From the NCBI GenBank assembly GCA_035048495.1, contig CM068541.1:17367929-17431928 (forward strand): DNA of 64,000 nt, read 5' to 3'. Shown here in pieces: positions 46,441 through 59,884 of this stretch (the first letter of the stretch is position 1; each line of letters starts with the position of its first letter). Origin of the DNA: Euptelea pleiosperma (taxonomy: Eukaryota > Streptophyta > Magnoliopsida > Ranunculales > Eupteleaceae). Under the pieces are notes generated by a model, which saw nothing but the letters and a program-made list of their open reading frames with translations, was not told the DNA's origin and did no database searches. The translations under genes and the position numbers were made by a program.

Positions 46441-49400
46441 CATCTTTTGCAAGAAATAGGATAAATACAAATGTGTTGAATTATGGCTCCCGTGACAACG
46501 ACCGGGAAAACTCTACTTTCAAATAGTGCCATTGCCACTCGGTTGACAAGAGTGTAAAAAAGAATGAAGAGCCGAAAATGGAAAGCTCCAAACTTTTTTG
46601 GTTACTTTCCATTTTTTTGGTCATTTGTAGATTTTTAGCCGTATTTTTATTACTATTTTTAAGCCTCAGACAGCCGAGAGCATAGTCTTATAGCAATTTA
46701 GGAATAAATTATATTGCTTTAATTAGATGTGTGTTCAAGGGTTTCTAGAAACCCTTGATTAAGTGCAACCCAAAAAGGACAAAAAATTAGGTTTAAATTT
46801 GATTTTCTGCTATTTTAGGATGATCACATTTTTGGTAATTTGCAATTTTGGAAAGTTTCTAAATATTGAACCTTACAAATTCGGACAACTTTCCCTCTTT
46901 AGAAGATTTCTAGATTTATGGAGTTTCTATTTTTAGAGACTCTAAATTTGGCTACCCTCTAAATTTGGAAAGAGTCCAAATTTAATAAGATTTCTTAATT
47001 TGGAGAATTTCCAATTTGATCGGGATTTCAAAAAACTTGAAAATTTAGAAGGTTTTCAAAACTAGGATAATTTGAAAATAGTAATTTTCGAACCCTAATC
47101 CGGGAATTTCTAAATTCAGATTCAAACCCTAATTTGGAATTAATTAAAAACCTACCTTAATAAATCGAATGTTGTTTGAAACCCTAAAAGGTTGGTAACC
47201 TTCCAAAACAAATCACATACCCTAGACCCACATGTGATCTAACCCATTTTACAGAAATACGGTTCATATGCGGGTAGGGAGAGAAAGTTCACTAAAGAGG
47301 AACCGGGCCCAAGGCCAAGAAGGATACCCTTTACTACCCCAAAGAGGAGACCCCGTGGCATGGCCCACGGGTAGGTAAGAACTCTAACCTTGCCTCGAGT
47401 GCGATCCTGGGTGTTGGTTGTGTACTCTGCCGCTTGGTTATTTGCTTTAGCAACTATATTATCGACTTGTATGGATGGCCGAAATCAACTCTAAAGAGCA
47501 AACCCAACTCTACAATAAAATTGGTTGGATCTCACCACCCACCTCATCACGCTAGGTCGAGTGAAAATCGACCCGATTAATAAAATAAACCAACTAATTA
47601 GAACCCACTTCTAGATTGGTGTTCTAGGACAATCCACTGTTTAATTACTCTTATAAGTTCAAGTCGAATAAGTCCACGAGTGCGGGTCCCTGTTCCCAAA
47701 TATATCCACAGGTCCCACCTACAAGTTATCTCTCAATCAAGATTGACGATGAATAGAGTTTCGATGTTGCTAAAGCTAAACCAAACTTGTAGATCAGAAC
47801 CGCAGTGTGCACCAATCACTGAGTCAATCCGAAACCGAAGAATGCAGATCACCAAAGTCGATCTCCCACAAGACAAGATTACCACCGAGGCTAGCATGAG
47901 GGCAAGGGAGCAAGAACGAAAGCTAGAAAGCTTGAAGCAAATTTCTTGGAAATGAAAAGCTTAAGAGAAGCTTGAGTGAATTGGTGAGTTTCTAGTGAAG
48001 GGGGAGAGGTATTTATAGTAGGAGGGGTAAGGAAATGTGGGCACGCAATTCAAAGATTTTCTAGACCGGTTGGGCGGTCTAACACATAATCAAATTTAGG
48101 ATCCTATACCATGGGGGTCCCTTATGCTGGAGGGCTTCAAATATGTCCAAGTGGACTTCCTGGGGTTTTCCCAAGTCCATGATTCTTCAGTCCCCGCTGC
48201 ACATTAATGTTCGTCTCTTTGCCGCTTTTCGAATCATCGAGACATGCACTCCCAAGACTAAGATAGAGAATTAATATTGGTTACATGAATACCAAATGTT
48301 GTTTTAGAATTGACAACACAATGTATACTTATCATTACGGACTCCCAATAAGGCTACGTTAGCCTCTAAACAAGAAGTCTAAGTCAAAAAACTATCTAGG
48401 GCCTAGAGAACTGCATGCTTCGTGCAGTGAACCCTTAGATGTATACGAAAAAATCATCATGACATTCTCATAGTTGAACGTCCATTGAGTGATGACGTAT
48501 GCTGAATTGTGTTCTAAATCTTCACGTTGAATTTGACTGTCTTCTATTGAACTGATTTTCTTGGGTTGGTCTTCTTTAGCTTCTGCTATCTTCTTTGATT
48601 TATTAGTGAAATCTACTTGATTCCTGACCCTTCAGTCTTAAGAGAACATCAAACGATCGAGATTAAATACTAAAGAACTAATAGTTCTTGGGATTAACAA
48701 TAGAGACTTTTCAAAGACTTCACCTAGTATCATTTAAGGAATTAAGACTACACTTGTTCATTCAATGACTTCACATTAGTATTATTCCTACCTTCCTTGA
48801 GGGATAGTTCTATATGGAAAGAGCTACCTCTGAAAGATAGAGTGAAAGCTAATTGTATGACCCTATAAATTATGATGTATGTTTCTTTTGCTATAGATAA
48901 TGGCTGCCTATCTTAAGAGTGGGAAAGCTACCATTGTAAACAAATGAAAAATATAACTACTTGTTAAAAGAAGAGAACTTGAAAATAATTTTAAAAGATT
49001 ACAAAAATATGAGTAAAAATAGTCATATTTGCTACAAAAGTAATATGAAATCATATTGGCAAGTACACTTGTATATAAGAGAGAATGATGAAAATCCATT
49101 AGCTCTACTGAGGAATTCATACCTGAATATAGGTTACCTCCGACTCTCTAGAATGAGTACTCAAAAGATGACTAGATATCTTACTGTAGTTCCTCTTTAA
49201 TGAAAAGTCACATCGCAATACGCTCAAGAATAAAAAACGTTGAAAATTTAACTATTGTATTGTAATATCTCTGACTTAACTTACAAATGATGTTATTTTT
49301 TTTACTTATGATTCTTCTTCAAAATTGAACCATTTTAATAATCCAAAAGGTTATGACCACTTATAGTCAGTTTCTATCAACTAATGACATTATCTGCATT

Positions 49401-49618
49401 CATTTAACTCAAACTATTTTCAAAATTATTTGTATTTCATTGGTTTACAATTGGTTCATTCGATAAAAGGATGTGGGGTTTTGGTTTATTCACTAAAAAA
49501 TTATTATAAACTTCAGTTAGGAAACTCCTGTTGCCATAAATCCTTGCACTAGTGATGACTTCAAATGTTAATGGTGGTGTGACAAATGTTTTTAGATTGT
49601 TCTCTATTTTCCTGTGAG
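46441..49618. other. No gene recognised
   Basis: 46441-46560 continues the end of the long repeat ('ggctcccgtgacaacgaccg'). Further on the sequence is AT-rich with retroelement-like wording ('gagaggtatttatagtagga' near 48005) but no domain. The open frame at 47680-47955 has no recognisable family. Confidence 0.45.
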
Positions 49619-49875
49619 TTAGGCAGCATTTATTTTTTCATGCGTGCTTCTGGACGTGCGCGCTTTGGAAACTGTGTAAGTTAAATGTGCACGAATTCGA
49701 ATGTATGACATTTGAACGGATTCAACAAATAGCACACAAAATAAATTATGTGTGTTTATTTGCGCAAATGATGGTGGATGTTGGGCCTGATTTGGTGCAT
49801 AGCGTTACATTGTTTAAAATTATACATATATGTTTCAGATTGCTGTGTGTACGCGATATTTTTATACGGTCTAGA

Positions 49876-50881
49876 TAGGGTTGCAACTCGGGCGGGCCGA
49901 GTTAGGTCGGGTTAGGGCTCAACCAGAGCCCAACCTAACCTTCAGAGCATCAAGCCCGAGCCCGAACCCAACCCGAGGTAGGACCTAATTTGTTTAGCCC
50001 GAGCCCAACCCGATCGGGTTCGTCGGGTTCATCATCCTCAGTCCACCGACCATCACCACCCCTTCTTCGTCCCAAAGAATGTAAAGAAAAACTCAATCAA
50101 GCACTAACCACACCACCACCACCACCAAAGTGAAAGAAAAGAAGACACGAAAAAGAGAAAAAAATAGAGACTGTGCCATTAATCTTTTGACGGAAATGAC
50201 GACACCCTTTTCCCTCCCATCAATGGACTCCGACAGCTTATCTAGTACTCTTCAACTTAGAAAATCTCCTCCGGACATCGATTTTCATACCTAGTTATAT
50301 ATGTCTGTACTCGTTCATCAGATCAGTGAACTGGTTCACCTCCAAAATAGATCACCTCATCATCACTCCAACTTGATTTTCTTTGTGCTTCTCATTGTAG
50401 CTGACGATCGATGTGTCCAACGTAGAGGACAAAGCAAATGACAAAAAATTAAAAAATTAAAAAAGGGGCAACCATGGCTGCCATCGAAGATCTAAAGAGA
50501 CGTATCTTCAAAAACAAACTGGTATATGATCGATGGAGGGGATTGTAAAGGCATCTAAGAGGTATTAAATACTAGTTTAATTAAACTTAAAGGTGGAGAG
50601 AAGGGAGGGGCGTTAAGGTTTAGGGGAAAAGAAGGAGAGAAGGGAGGGGCGTTAGGTTAAGAGATTAGGGAGAGGAGATGTGTTTATATCTATATATATG
50701 TGGGGGCTGGGGTTGGGTTGGGCTTCTCAATCCCAACCTGAGCCCAACCCGATTTGAATCGGGCTCTTGAAAATGAGGCCCGAGCCCGAGCCCGAGTGCT
50801 GAAGCCACCAACCCAACCCGAGCCCAACATCGGGTTGAGCTTGTTGGGCTCGGGTTGAGCCCGCCCAAGTTGCACCCTATA
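49876..50881. mobile_element. hAT-like element nested in the second Harbinger copy
   Basis: The ends TAGGGTTGCAACTCGGGCGG and (reversed) TAGGGTGCAACTTGGGCGGG are followed by long 'gcccgagcccgagcccaac' inverted segments. The 8-bp GGTCTAGA flanks both sides (49868-49875 and 50882-50889). The right boundary has two extra bases, so the exact end is uncertain by 2 nt. An 8-bp target and TAGGG ends suggest hAT. No transposase frame is seen. Confidence 0.75.
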
Positions 50882-50889
50882 GGTCTAGA

Positions 50890-50995
50890 TATCCATATAA
50901 TATATTATATATTATATAAAATAAGAAATAATATAATATAATAATATATTATAATATATATAATATTATGTAATATATAATATATAAAAAATCTT
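50890..50995. repeat. AT microsatellite 'tataata'
   Basis: A run of about 100 bp of almost pure A/T with TATAATA-type repeats follows the hAT-like element. Confidence 0.85.
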
Positions 50996-51251
50996 TATTT
51001 TTTATAGTTTGATGCATCGTGAGATGCACCAAGTGTGTCTTGTGGTATATTGACGTGTGTTGTAACACGCGATTTGGCACATGTTCCAATTTTTAGGGGG
51101 TGTATTGCAACACGAACATTGACGGCATATTGAGGGCCTTGGTACATATTGTGATTGCACCTATTGGTGGAACCAAACACACGTTTTTTTGGCATAGGTA
51201 CATACAACAACATCCAAACACAAACATTCGTAAAAAACAAATTCAATCTTA

Positions 51252-53869
51252 TTGTTTTATTTCTATGCATGCTAGTATTTTTTTCTATTATTTTCTATAC
51301 CTTTGTCATTCTTTGACAGAAAGGAGGAGAAAAAATTAAGGAGATAAACAGGTAGATATATGAGATAGGAGGAGTAGTCGATTGGACATCCTGAGTGCTA
51401 TTGATTGGACTTTGGATAGATTAATGAAAACTTCTTATCCCAAACGATTGGACTCCAAGCGCAATTGATTGGATTGACGAAGACTTTTTCTTCACACTCC
51501 TAGGAAACTTGTTTTCACTTCCCCATGACTTCTAAAGGCCCTGTGTGATGCCCTGCATCAGCTAGAAATTAACTTTTCCCTTGACAATTTCTATTTCTTA
51601 ATTTGGAAACAATACTGGTAGTTTCTTGCATTTGCTCAAGATCCTGGTTTGTATGCAATATTAATCCTTCATCTCTCAGCTTATTCTTACCTTGGATTAC
51701 AAGTCAACTCTGCGAGAGAGAGAGAGAGAGAGAGATCGTACAAGTTTCGAGAGGTTTCCATTTTGTCTCAACAATTTCCAAAACTTTTCCTTGTTTTCTA
51801 ATTTGTGCTCGATTTAAACCCTAGATGCTCTTGTAGCTGGTAATTTACCTTGATTTGTGTTTTAATTTAGCAACTTAGGAATCAACATTAGCCTTGATAT
51901 TATTCATTACATCATTTGGAATTTTGTAGAATTTTTCTAAAGATTATCAATTATTTTCGAAACCTTTTGCGGATGTTCATTAATCTTTACAAAAGCAAAA
52001 ACCTTGACACTATACTTGTTTGGATTCACCGTGGTATGTGTGTCGGACTCGCGACCCTGTACCTACTCATATTCGTTTTGACTTTTTGGTAACATCTATC
52101 CAATCGGATCGTGAAGATACGACCCGTAGACCGATTTATATGACAAAAACTACCTATGAAAACCATAACCCCTAACTTTACTTTTCATTGTATTTACATC
52201 GATCCTTGTATCATTTTCTAACCATTTCCTATGATATCCTTTTAATTTAAATTAGGATCCGTCTAAACGGATCCTCGAAATTCACCTCTTTGGACCCACT
52301 TTTGGGACCCGGATCCCATGGTGTATCATAGTGCAATGTATCGTATCACACCAAATCATTCTTTTCATCTCATTATCATGTACCCAAACCGCTACATCAT
52401 TAACTTTGTTTTCTCTACCCAACAACCAATCAAGTGAGAACACATGCCTTTCATGTATTAACCAAATATTACAAATTTGCCATTAAGCATATTATATATA
52501 AACAACTAGAACCGTCTCCTCCATTCCAATTCATTTTTTTTTTTTTTTTTTAATTTCTTTCATTTCAAAACTATCCTTTGAACCAGCAACTTTGAGAGCT
52601 TGCATGGTGAGGATTGCATCAAGCTTTTGATACTATTTTACACTATGTTGATCACGTCACAAAGGGCTTCATTTGTAAACCAAAATTGGAGGAATCAAAG
52701 TATTGCAAGAGAGGAATTTAGAGGCTGGACTGGAGTCATGGTGTTGCAGCAACAACATCAGAAATGGAGCAACCTTTCTCCTTGCCTTCTTCATTTTTTT
52801 TCTCCTCGTTTTTCTTCATATTGCCGTGTTAATTTTGATTTAAAACCAACCAAACTTCTGATTGTTTAGGTCTTCCTTGTCGTCCTATTTTCGTGGAAAA
52901 ACATGGTGCAAATTCAGATCAGTTTCAGATTTTCCACCATGTTTTCTGGAGTATCTGTTTGTGGAGAGGTTTTAGGCTACTGGCCGGTCATGTGAACCCA
53001 TCATTGGCCGGGCTGCATGGCAGCCTGCTGGACCTTATTCGTGGCATGGGGATGGTGCCACTGTTCTTGACGTGTTTATGCTAAGAAAACATGGCAGCAA
53101 GCTCACCTACTGCTAGGCTTATCTTGGGTTGCCTTACAAAGCCGAAGGTGCATGGTACCTTAGCACTAGCAACCACCTAATGTTTGACGCTGTTGTTCTT
53201 CTTAAAGAATCTGCACTAGTTGAATCCCTTAGATGACTAGCGTTACGTACATACATGCTCCATCTTTGTAATTAAGCTATTAATATACATCTGTTTCATC
53301 CTCTTTATTTTCTTTAAAAATATATTCTGCATGTTTCACAAATGAAAAGTTTTGCCCTATCATGCTGTTAACAATTCCAGAGAATCGAACCCATTTATCA
53401 AAGCTTTCTTTCCTCTCATTTTTTTTCTCTACATTTTCTCTGATTCTTGGTTAGCAGCTTTTATCTGAAAAGAAAATTTAAATTTTGAGAACATAGAATT
53501 CCACATTTATACTTCTGTAAACTTGCCTAGTTTACCTCACTATCAGATCTGAACACCCGAACCTATCAAATAGGCAATGAGATGCTTTCTTCCTCCCAAA
53601 TGCACTTGTTCCAATGAGTTTTATAAAGCAAATCTTATGCTCTTGTAGTAGATCGATCTTTTCTGTTGCAAACAACACCCCCCAAGTTCAATCAACCAAT
53701 CATGCTCTACGAAATAAAACAAACTATTTGTTGAGACTTCGAGGACTTTTGAAGAAAATGAGCTTTCTTATGACTAAAACATATATCCCTTTCTAAACCT
53801 AGGTAACACAAAGCCCATACTAATCTAGTACTGAAGTGATAAAAAAATATAAATAATACACAAACCCTT
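51252..53869. other. No gene recognised
   Basis: A (GA)n microsatellite of about 23 nt lies at 51713-51735, and a T run at about 52536-52550. The open frames at 52600-52869 and 52893-53084 show no recognisable domain, and I see no splice-linked partner exons. A noncoding transcript or an unrecognised gene cannot be excluded. Confidence 0.4.
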
Positions 53870-54560
53870 AGTGGACTAGTGTTGACGTACTCAGGTTGAT
53901 CAGACTTAACCCAAGTTAACCAGATTGGACTTAGTTTGAGCAGACCTTGACTTAGATTGACTAAACTAAGCTGAGATTAGTTAGATTGAATTTAGCTTAC
54001 TCGCATTAAATTGGGTTAATTATAATTAACTAATAAGGACTTTACTTAGCTGACTTTGAAACAATATAAATGAATCACGAGTAATGATAATTGAGTTTAA
54101 ACAACTATTTAACTGAGGGTAGATTTTTGGACTAGGTGACAGATCGACTAAGTTTTACCAGTTCGATTTGGCTAATTCTATTGAGTAGTTGACTAGTTGG
54201 ACTTCGGTTGACTAGAAGGGCTAATCTGACCAGTCTACTAGATATACAAAAGCTCTTAGTTTGACTAGGCTAGACTAGGCGAATTAGTTAACTAGTTTTG
54301 CTAGGTTTGACTATATTAATTAACTAGTTTGACTTGGGCTGACTATAACGACTACTTTAACTAGTCTACTAAGTTGATTAAGTTGACTAGGTTGGACTAG
54401 ACTGATTAGTTAACCAATTTGGCTATGGTTAACTGTATTGATTAGTTGACCAATTGGACTAGGATTGAACTAAAATGATCAGTTAACCAGTTAACTTGTT
54501 GGACAGACTTGACCTACGTTGACTAGTTGCCTAGACTTGATTAGTATTGACTTTTATATA
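53870..54560. repeat. Degenerate 'ttgactagtt / ttaactag' tandem field
   Basis: Variants of 'gttgactag', 'ttgactaggct', 'ttaactagttt' and 'ttgggctgact' recur every 10-25 bp across almost 700 bp, with ongoing divergence and no stable period. Noncoding. Confidence 0.7.
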
Positions 54561-57500
54561 TCAGTTGACCGAAATAACTCTTATTTTACTTAAATTAGTG
54601 TCCCGAGTAGGATTAATTATAATCAAATTGAGTGATCTAGAATTTCGTAATTGGTCTAAGTGTTAAATATTTATCTTCATGTACCTATATTAAACTTAGG
54701 GTTCCCTTATAATATAGACCTTCCCGTGACCTTTTTATCAACACCAATTAGCCGATCGCATTTTCTCTCATTTAAAATCTCTTTCATTTTCTCAAACCTA
54801 AATTATCTCCTCTTGAACTTTTTCATGGTGTCTGCATTCAACTTTGAAGAAGGCGGAACAACTTAAGAATAGAACTTGGAGAAAAATTGAAAGCTTAGAG
54901 CTTCGAAGAATCAAACCAACAAGTCAATCAGTGAAGAAAAGTTGGAGTGTTCAACAAGTAAGTGACCTTCCTTCTTTCTACATGCCTTGCCTTTGTATTT
55001 TCATATATAAACTTGTAAAATGTGAGAATTCTATATGTATTACTTAGATTTTATCGTGGACTCTTCTTTTCGATGTAGTCAGTATTTGTTGTATGATTTT
55101 GGTGTTATACAAGAAATGATTTGGATTTATGATTTTGTTAGAACTAGTATGTCCGAGGATGTAAGATGTTAGAGGGTGTCCTTTGTATAGTTGGGTATTC
55201 GAGAAGGTCAGATTCATGGTTGGTTAGATGATTGGGAACCCTGCTAGCATACACATTAGTCAGAATATTAGTGATAGATGAGACTTATGTATACAGAGTA
55301 TATTGCATACGGATTTTCAGTGTTCTAATCGATTGCACATTTTGACGGATTTAACAATGATTTTTAAACATCATTGAGCATATAATGAAAGATAATGTAT
55401 ATGTGATATTGTGTGATCAACCCGACACTAGATTTACACGCTTGAATGATAGGGCGCCCTAGATTGTTCTTTTGATACTTGGAAAATCTGCAGTCGTCGA
55501 AGTCTGACCAACTGTTGAAATGGGTTCCTGTATCAAAGGCATTTGACTCATCATATAAATGAGTTGTGTTTGATCAGCACCGAATCGATCATAGTTCTAG
55601 GAATGAGATACCAAGACTGGGGTGGTGAGAAAATCGGGTCGTACTTTTAGTTATCCAAATAAATCTTGCGAGATAGATGCCCATTCTTAAACAAAGTGGA
55701 AAGATGATTTATTGATATAAACTGAATATTATAGTGCATGCTTATAGGTAGACCTATGAGTATTGTCTACTATGGACAGGAGGTTACGACTTGGGCCTAC
55801 CATTAGTACTGATGATTGTCTTACATTCATGCATCATGTTGAAGTTTCATTTTGATTTGTATAAGCACATGTCATTTTATTTTTTTTATGAAGAATTGCT
55901 TTTGTTTACATTTATTGCTTCTTCTATATTTTTATTTTGCTTATAACTTTATTTGTGATATTCCTTATCTTGCTCATGCATTCCTTCTATTATGTCATCA
56001 TATTGATTTTATCGTTTGTTTGCCGATGATTTCTTTTTTAGATATGTTGTTAGAATTTAGGTCTACTTACGAGCTTTTCATAAAAGCTCATATACCCACA
56101 GATTTTCCTTACAGGTTATTTAGAGATTGTTGTTGATCAATTTTGGAGCAAGGCCAGTACTTAGTGTAAATTTGTATATTTTCTAACTTATATTCATTTG
56201 TATCTTTTGTTTGATTATGTATATCTATCAATGGTCACTTCACCTTATCTATATGATTATCACTACAACAATTGGATAAATCAGAGTATGTTTAGGTGTC
56301 ACATGTGTTTAGTTTCAACATAGGTTATCGCTTCCGCATATTACTTGTACAAATTTCTAATATATGTGTTATGGGTTATGAGAGTACCGTTATTAAATAT
56401 GTGTGGTTCGCTTCGCTTGTCTTGGATTCATGGGTTGGCTCTAGGGCGAGTGGCGATCACGACTTGAGTTCCTAGTAGCGGAACTTGCGGCGTGACACCC
56501 AGGCTCAAGTTTAACTCTATATAACTCATTTAGGGCTTTGAGAAACATACACTTAGACTCTCAAAACCTCAGAGCTTTAGTATCCCACTCATTTCTTGAG
56601 AGTCATGCCTTGCAAAGAGAAAAACTCAAGTAATACTTGTTTGTCCCATTTAGGTTTTTCTATCTCCATGATCTTTGCTTGAAGTATTCAGTTCACCATA
56701 AGCTTGATCATATCTCTGCCTGGGTAACCCACTAGAATCTAAACCTAGTAAGCCAGAGAGTACAACGTGTGTCTTAAACCTTATTGAGTTGTGTTCAAGG
56801 AGTCGTGGTGTACCAGATCCTTTACTTTTGGGGTTAGACCGATGAGTGTAAATAAGATCGGGGTGTACCAGGTAGGCTTGCGGTGTACCAAACTTAACAA
56901 CATTGAAGGGATCGTGGTAAGAAGGGTGCTCGTGGACTCGTGCGTGGTAGCTAGAGGACGTGGACGCAGGCAGTTAGCCTTGGGTTGTATGCTGCAATAA
57001 ACGGTGATGCATAGGTAACATTTGTAACTCAACCTTTAGTTAGTGATACTTTAAGTTTGTACGTAGTCCCGTAGTTTTCCTTGAGAAAGGTTTCCATGAT
57101 AAAATTGCATGTGCAATGGTTTGATTATTATTCTGTAGATTTCATAGATTAGATCGAATGATTAAGAAACAATATATCACAGAGATATATTTGACATAAG
57201 TCGATTACGATTATCAATCTATGATATCAAACACTAGTAACTGTATGCGATTAAATACCCTTTCTAATCAGACCAATAAATTGAATTAGGTATAATTTAG
57301 TAAAGAATTTTAAATACCTATTCACCACCCTTTAGGTTAACATCTTAATTGAGTTGGGAATATTTCAATAAGTTTATTTTAGAGAGTATGTTTGGAGATC
57401 TCTTTTTTAGAGCCTAGTCCAATCGTAGCTGAGAATATCCAGTTCAATGTTGCAAGTACTTTTAGAACCAACTCTGACCTTCTTTTAAGTGAAAATTTTG

Positions 57501-57675
57501 GAAAAATGAGGCTAGAAAAGTAGACCCACATGGTTACCAAACACAAGGTAGAGGGATCAAACCCAAAGTTGCCACAATTGAACCCATATTTGGGGCGTCC
57601 AAACAGGTCCTTAATTAATATTTTAAGTACGTTAGAGAGTTATCAAGTTGTAATTTTTTCATTCTTAGTGTTACC
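54561..57675. other. No gene recognised; retroelement-like scraps
   Basis: A stretch ending 'ggaacttgcggcgtgacacc' (near 56500) resembles an LTR terminus, and 'tacctattcaccacccttta' (near 57320) resembles the end of a copia-type LTR. Neither could be paired with a second boundary. The open frame at 55852-56136 has no domain. Confidence 0.4.
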
Positions 57676-59740
57676 TGATATTCGCCCAAAAGTACTTATT
57701 TTAAGTCATTATCCTTATAGCGATGTCGCATTCTCCTACGTAAAACTTGTCTTTTTATTGACTTTTCTATATAAGAGTTTCTTCCATTGCGTAGAACGCA
57801 TTGTTTAGACGAAAATCGACTATTTGCATGAAGTATACGCATTTCGGATAATCCAGTATCAAGCCGTTTTAGTTGAATCTCATTACGTGTTTTTTCAGTT
57901 GCAGGAGACCCTATCGGGCGATTCTCGAGGACTGGCGGGCCCACGATCAACCACAGAAGACTTCTATCAAAGCTTAAAGAGCAAACAGGCTAGGATAAAA
58001 AGATAGAAGACATGTACGGGCAAAGCTAGAGGATCGTAGAGCCAGAACAAGGACTAAGAGAGAGAAGAATAACTGGAGACCAAGAGAAGGACTTAGGTGT
58101 TAAAGGCCACACCAATTGACATCAAAGGATAAGTTTGACTTATTGGTGGAGTGGACGAGAGAGAATAAAGAAGACCAGGGTTTAAGACCCTCCAATGTTT
58201 TTATGTTTGTATTTTTCTCTCACCTCTCTCCTATTTTTCTCTCTATCTATCTATCTAGGCCCATGACCTAAGCCCATGACCCATGACCCATGACCCATGC
58301 CCATGCCCATGACCTGTACCCATGCCCATGACCCATGCCCATACCCATGACCCATGCTCATGCCCATTTGCAACAACAAGAGAGAATTGGTCTCACTTGA
58401 TCGATTCTTCTTTCCCCCATCTCTCTCTATCTTAATCACTCTCTCTCTCATCTAACTAACCCATTCTCAACCGTTGGATCTAGAGAGATCCAACAGTCAT
58501 CATTTTTACAACAAGCAAAAGAAAAAAAAAAGTCTATAAGAGATCTACAATCTCTCCTTCTTGGGTTGGTTCCTTCCCCCTTAAACTTTTTTACTCTTCT
58601 TTCTCTCCTCCATCTTCTTCTCCGGCCACCCTCCATTAGCGCCAGCGAACTTGGTAGGTTCTTATCTTCTTCTTCTTCTTCTTCTTCTTCTTTCCTCTTC
58701 TTTCTTCTATCTTCTTTCTCCATCGCACCAGCAGCCACCTCGCTGGCCAGACTGGTTCACCCCCCTTTTCCGGCGGACTTCTTCTTCTTGAAGAGGAGCC
58801 ACTAGACCGCTACCATCACCTGCTTCGTTCTCCATGCCGAAATGAACCCGAACTGGTTCGTGATGGTCACCTGTTGCTGGCCAAACCAGTAACATCTACT
58901 GCCTGTTGCTACTCCACTTGTTGAACCGCCTGCAATCCAGCGCCTCCGGCGGACTGGATCAGAACTTCAACCGACAATCTTTCTCCTTCCTCACGGTTCT
59001 GTCAAGAACCTGCACCAAGCAGGTTCACCACCCCACGTGCACACGCCTGCAGGTCTCTCTAGGCCGTGCCTCTCACAGTGCTTCCCTCCATCTCTTCCAC
59101 TGGGCAACCACCAGCCACACCGCTGTAACCTCTGGCGAACTCCATTGTTGCACTGGTCTGCAACCTTTCCTGGATCCCAGCCCTCAATCACCACCTCCGA
59201 AAACACCTGCGAACACCACCTTTCTTGTTGGGCGAACCAACAAGAACACCTGCACACTGCTGTCAGGGCTTCCACCGTCCATTGGAGATCGAGAACACGG
59301 TCTGCATTACACTTGCAGACCGTCTTTTCCTTACCCAAGCCTATATATGTTGTAGGCATCACACCAAGGCACCGCACAGCAACCCGGAAACTCCGACAGC
59401 CTGCAACCTCTTCCCCAGACATTTTTAGACGCCCTCTCCTCTGCCTGCTGCAACAGCACCACCACGTGCTCTTCCATGGTTTGGCCTGTGCACACCTGCG
59501 AGTAAAACGGGCTGCACACTTCTATGCACATGTTCTTCTTAGGCCGAACCACCTCTGGCCGGTTTCTTCCATGAACATCGACTTGAGTGCAACCACTTCA
59601 CCACACCGCCACCTCCATTGGTCCATTCTAGAAACTGCTCTCTCTTGGGCTGTTACTACTCCTCAACCCACTTCTATCCTTACTGTCCATAGGCTGCAAA
59701 CATCTCTCATGCACTTTCAATCCTAAGGTTTGTTAATGGT
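57676..59740 (+). repeat. Long CT-rich repeat, copy 2
   Basis: The copy starts TGATATTCGCCCAAAAGTAC and runs through 'ctacgtaaaac', 'ttctatcaaagcttaaagag' and the tRNA-like segment (58131-58193). A minisatellite, 'caaccgttggatctagagag' and a CT/GC-rich stretch follow. It meets the inverted copy 3 near 59740-59880. Long open frames (58906-59355, 59037-59726 and antisense) are compositional. Confidence 0.6.
58250..58375. repeat. Minisatellite 'cccatga(c) / cccatgc'
   Basis: Heptamer and hexamer units CCCATGA, CCCATGC and variants repeat about 17 times. They are preceded by 'ctatctatctat'. Confidence 0.85.
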
Positions 59741-59884
59741 AAGTGATTTCTCTCCTTCTCTCTCTAACCCTATGAAAATAGGATTTTTCCGCGTCGTTGG
59801 TTACGGAAACCCTAATTCTAACAAAATTTGTATCTTTTCCGATTTTTATCCTGCAAAATTCATAGATTCTAGCATAGGGATTCA

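Larger units (their letters stand above)
49622..51248 (-). mobile_element. Second PIF/Harbinger-like element, noncoding
   Basis: It is flanked by TTA (49619-49621 and 51249-51251). The left end GGCAGCATTTATTTTTTC and following 250 bp match, diverged, the right end of the element at 25541-30375 read in reverse ('gcacaaatgatggt', 'gcctgat..gtgcat'). The right end 'gtaaaaaacaaattcaatc' matches its left end in reverse. The two are thus relatives in opposite orientation. All coding parts are absent, and a hAT-like element (49876-50881) is nested inside. Confidence 0.82.

Noticed and set aside
50665..50875. Open frames over the 'gcccgagcccgagccc' stretch
   Set aside because: They are translations of the hAT-like element's inverted end, without domains.
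52600..53084. Two consecutive plus-strand frames (89 and 63 residues) as a possible small gene
   Set aside because: No domain, no convincing start context and no splice pairing were found. It is left as unrecognised sequence.
58250..58375. Possible CRISPR-like regular repeats
   Set aside because: The units are 6-7 bp with no spacers. This is a minisatellite in a plant genome.
58991..59726. 229- and 149-residue plus-strand frames and a 143-residue antisense frame
   Set aside because: They lie in repeat copy 2. Frames overlap on both strands, with no family pattern and no conservation with copies 1 or 4 at the protein level.
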